Part shown: positions 5,599-7,553 of the stretch, one piece after another
Numbering within the stretch: the stretch's first letter is position 1
Layout: each line of letters begins with the position of its first letter
From: Rhizobium sp. LCM 4573
Lineage (GTDB): Bacteria > Pseudomonadota > Alphaproteobacteria > Rhizobiales > Rhizobiaceae
Length of the DNA: 7,553 nt
Assembly (NCBI RefSeq): GCF_001854865.1
Contig: NZ_MDDW01000004.1
Span: 29,155 to 36,707 of the forward strand
Reading direction: 5' to 3'
Position numbers and translations under genes: made by a program
The notes under the pieces: generated by a model
The model's input: only the letters and a program-made list of their open reading frames with translations
Told to the model about the DNA's origin: nothing
Database searches by the model: none

Positions 5599-5628
5599 AT
5601 ATTAGGTCCGTTGTTACAGGATTGTGAA
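5599..5628 (-). promoter_or_regulatory. Candidate sigma70 promoter of the HNH gene
   Basis: On the minus strand TTCACA (5628-5623) matches the -35 consensus at 5 of 6 positions and TAATAT (5604-5599) the -10 at 4 of 6, with an 18-nt spacer. Transcription would begin near 5592, about 30 nt before TTG 5561. This gives the HNH gene its own promoter apart from alkA. Confidence 0.45.
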
Positions 5629-5663
5629 GCCAATAAATGCAGATAGATAACTCTCGCCCGCAG

Positions 5664-6317
5664 TCACGGCAGCGGCGTCACGTCCCGCCGCATCCGCGCC
5701 GCATAATAGGCCCAAAAAAGCCTTGCTGCGACCGATCGCCACGGACTCCAGATTTCCGCGAGCTCCGCCAGCTTTTTCGAGGAAGGACGCGCCTCCAAGC
5801 TAAAGGCATGGGCGACGGAAGCCTGCAGGGCAACGTCTCCAGACGGAAAGATATCCGCGTGGCCGGCCGAGAACATCAGATAGACCTCCGCCGTCCAGGG
5901 TCCGATGCCGGGCAGCCGCGTGAGTGCCGTGATGGCATCGCGGGGGTCCATGCGGCCGATCGATTCGAGGTCGAGGCTATTTTCGGAAATCGCCGTGGAA
6001 AGCCCGACCAGCGTGGCGGCCTTCGCCCTGGAGAGGCCGAAGGTAGCCACCACGGCAGGATCGTGGGCCAGGTAGCTCTCGGCCGTTACGGGGCCTGCCG
6101 CCGTGATTCGCCCCCATATGGCGGCTGCGCTTGCCTTCGAGACCATTTGCGAGACGACGATGGAGGCAAGGCCGGCAAAGCCGGGTTCCTGCAGCCGGAG
6201 CGGCACCGGCCCCGCTACCTCGATGATGGCGGAAAGCCGAGGGTCGAGGGCAGCCAGCGCTTCCAGCCCCTGCTCGATATGCGAATGGTCGCGAATGACC
6301 GTTATCGGCTTTCCCAT
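5664..6317 (-). CDS. alkA: DNA-3-methyladenine glycosylase II (AlkA-type, HhH-GPD)
   Basis: 217 residues. This base-excision repair enzyme cleaves the glycosidic bond of alkylated purines in DNA. The HhH-GPD domain fills most of the protein: SIVVSQMVSKASAAAIW (residues 52-68) is the usual first conserved helix, LPGIGPWTAEVYLM (135-148) is the helix-hairpin-helix, and D161 in FPSGDVALQ is in the position of the catalytic aspartate. There is no FeS-cluster cysteine set, which separates it from endonuclease III and MutY. It is shorter than E. coli AlkA (282 residues), lacking the N-terminal TBP-like domain, like other compact bacterial AlkA proteins. ATG 6317 has AAGGA 7 nt upstream; ATG 6362 would overlap the divergent gluQ start. 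No ada gene is visible, so alkylation control cannot be inferred. Confidence 0.9.
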   Translation of the reverse strand: MGKPITVIRDHSHIEQGLEALAALDPRLSAIIEVAGPVPLRLQEPGFAGLASIVVSQMVSKASAAAIWGRITAAGPVTAESYLAHDPAVVATFGLSRAKAATLVGLSTAISENSLDLESIGRMDPRDAITALTRLPGIGPWTAEVYLMFSAGHADIFPSGDVALQASVAHAFSLEARPSSKKLAELAEIWSPWRSVAARLFWAYYAARMRRDVTPLP

Positions 6318-6351
6318 GGCCGTTTCCTTAAAAGCGTGGCAATGAAAAATC

Positions 6352-7233
6352 ATGCCCGTCACGCCTTCTGATAAACCCGTCTATCGTTTCGCGCCAAGCC
6401 CGAACGGCCTGCTTCACCTTGGCCACGCGCTTTCGGCACTCCTGAACCACGACATGGCAGGCGCGAGCGGCGGGCGATTTCTGCTGCGGATCGAAGACAT
6501 CGACCTTGCCCGCTCCACGCCGGAATTCGAGGAGGCCATCTACCGGGACCTCGCATGGCTGGGGCTCCAATGGGAACAGCCGGTGCGGCGGCAGTCGGAG
6601 CACTTCGATAGCTATCGCTCGGCTCTCGCTCGTTTGACCGAAATGGGTCTCGTCTACCCGGCCTTCATGACCCGCGGCGAGGTAAAGGCCAGGGTCGCCG
6701 CCTTCGAGGCGGCGGGAAAGACCTGGCCGCGCGATCCGGACGGATCGCCGCTCTATCCGGAAGATGACCGGCTGAAAAGCGAGGGCGAACGCAAGATCCT
6801 CATGGACAAAGGCCTGCGTCATGCCTTTCGGCTGGACATGGGAAAGGCCCTGGAGTTGCTCGGCAGGCCGCTGACCTTCCGCGAAACCGGCGACGGACCG
6901 CAAGGCGAGATTTCCTGCGATCCGGCAATCTGGGGCGATGTGGTGCTGTCGCGCTCCGATGCACCGTCGAGCTACCATCTCTCGGTCACGGTGGATGATG
7001 CCGTTCAGGGCATCACGCACGTGGTACGTGGGCTCGATCTCTTCGAGGCCACCGCGGTCCATCGGTTGCTGCAGGAGCTTTTGGGCCTTCCCAAGCCCCT
7101 TTACCACCACCACCGGCTGGTACTGGGCGAGGATGGCCGCAAGCTGGCGAAGAGCGAGGGCGCGACCGGTCTAGCGGCTCTGCGACTTCAGGGGCTTTCG
7201 CCCCTCGACATCCGCCACCTCGTCGGGCTCTGA
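6352..7233 (+). CDS. gluQ: Glutamyl-Q tRNA(Asp) synthetase
   Basis: 293 residues, about the length of a glutamyl-tRNA synthetase catalytic core without the anticodon-binding domain, which is the mark of GluQ-RS (E. coli YadB). It activates glutamate and attaches it to queuosine at the wobble base of tRNA(Asp). RFAPSPNGLLHLGHA (12-26) holds the HIGH-type motif (HLGH, 22-25), LLRIEDID (44-51) is the glutamate/ATP segment, and KLAKS (264-268) replaces KMSKS. The zinc site of YadB is missing: the segment YPAFMTRGE (102-110) has no cysteine. ATG 6352 is the first start after an in-frame TGA at 6343, but no clear ribosome site precedes it. It is divergent from alkA by 34 bp and overlaps the convergent YihY gene by 63 bp. 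Confidence 0.94.
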   Translation: MPVTPSDKPVYRFAPSPNGLLHLGHALSALLNHDMAGASGGRFLLRIEDIDLARSTPEFEEAIYRDLAWLGLQWEQPVRRQSEHFDSYRSALARLTEMGLVYPAFMTRGEVKARVAAFEAAGKTWPRDPDGSPLYPEDDRLKSEGERKILMDKGLRHAFRLDMGKALELLGRPLTFRETGDGPQGEISCDPAIWGDVVLSRSDAPSSYHLSVTVDDAVQGITHVVRGLDLFEATAVHRLLQELLGLPKPLYHHHRLVLGEDGRKLAKSEGATGLAALRLQGLSPLDIRHLVGL

Positions 7234-7553
7234 GCCAGGCTGTTCGCGGCGCCTGCTGCGGCTGCGCAAGCGCGAGACCACGGAATAGACCCGGTATTTC
7301 ATCAGCGCCGCGTTGACCTCCGCTCCAAGCATGAAGATCACGCCGACCATGTAGAGAAAGACCAGCACGATCATGATCGAGGCAAGGCCCGCATAGGTGG
7401 CCGCATAATTGGCGAAGGTCGCGAGGTAAGAGGCGAAGAGATAGGCGCCGAGCGACCACAAAAGCAGGGTCAGCCCCACGCCCGGCAGCACGTCGATGAT
7501 GCGCCGCGATCCTGCCGGCAGCCATTTGTGCGAGAAGACCAGGCCGACGGCGA
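7171..7553 (-). CDS. YihY/BrkB family inner-membrane protein, C-terminal part, 5' end outside window
   Basis: 126 residues are visible; the frame is open from the window edge to TAG at 7171-7173. Two long hydrophobic helices are clear, around VLPGVGLTLLLWSLGAYLFA and LASIMIVLVFLYMVGVIFML. The sequence after them, GAEVNAAL, is the classic C-terminal signature of the YihY/BrkB family (once called ribonuclease BN, an activity now assigned to another protein). The cytoplasmic tail is short, charged and Arg-rich (RLRSRSRRR). The last 20 residues are encoded opposite the 3' end of gluQ. The cellular role of the family is not settled. GTG 7491 is an internal codon, not the start. Confidence 0.9.
   Translation of the reverse strand, partial: AVGLVFSHKWLPAGSRRIIDVLPGVGLTLLLWSLGAYLFASYLATFANYAATYAGLASIMIVLVFLYMVGVIFMLGAEVNAALMKYRVYSVVSRLRSRSRRREQPGSEPDEVADVEGRKPLKSQSR

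Noticed and set aside
6328..7113. 261-residue minus-strand ORF
   Set aside because: Lies opposite gluQ, whose motifs are complete; the composition is that of a shadow frame.

Overview
The window looks like a chromosomal segment of an alphaproteobacterium of the Rhizobiaceae (Rhizobium/Sinorhizobium/Agrobacterium relatives). This rests on GC-rich coding sequence, an FnrN-type Crp/Fnr regulator with a C-x2-C-x7-C cluster, a rhizobial-type 185-residue HNH protein, a stand-alone glutamyl-Q tRNA(Asp) synthetase, and several TTG/GTG starts. I see no insertion sequence, phage gene, CRISPR array or other clear sign of transfer. It reads as ordinary core genome plus one unusual repeat protein.

Layout. 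Positions 1-1651 (+) carry the 3' end of a polysaccharide flippase-like membrane protein, overlapping by 8 bp a CelD/BcsL-type GNAT acyltransferase; together they suggest the end of a surface-polysaccharide operon. A 9-bp hairpin (1655-1680) separates this from a convergent gene (1693-2436, -) for a secreted glycine-rich repeat protein with a GPGxG spacer and a two-cysteine C-terminal segment. A tRNA-Leu(CAA) gene sits at 2670-2754 (+). Two minus-strand genes follow: mog (molybdopterin adenylyltransferase, TTG start) and, 83 bp upstream of it, fnrN (oxygen-sensing Fnr-type regulator). A near-perfect Fnr box (4227-4240) lies just upstream of fnrN and suggests autoregulation.

After a gene-free divergent region of about 320 bp comes dsbB (4489-4995, +), which regenerates the periplasmic thiol oxidase DsbA. 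It converges with 8 bp spacing on an HNH endonuclease-family gene (5004-5561, -). Upstream of that is an AlkA-type 3-methyladenine DNA glycosylase (5664-6317, -), divergent by 34 bp from gluQ (6352-7233, +). gluQ overlaps tail-to-tail by 63 bp with the 3' part of a YihY/BrkB-family membrane protein gene that runs off the window.

The genes do not form one pathway. The coherent local themes are surface polysaccharide (left), low-oxygen regulation next to molybdenum cofactor synthesis (middle), and housekeeping functions in DNA repair, tRNA modification and disulfide formation (right). The items most worth a second look are the repeat protein and its 15-bp coding tandem repeat, the fnrN control region, and the gluQ/yihY overlap.
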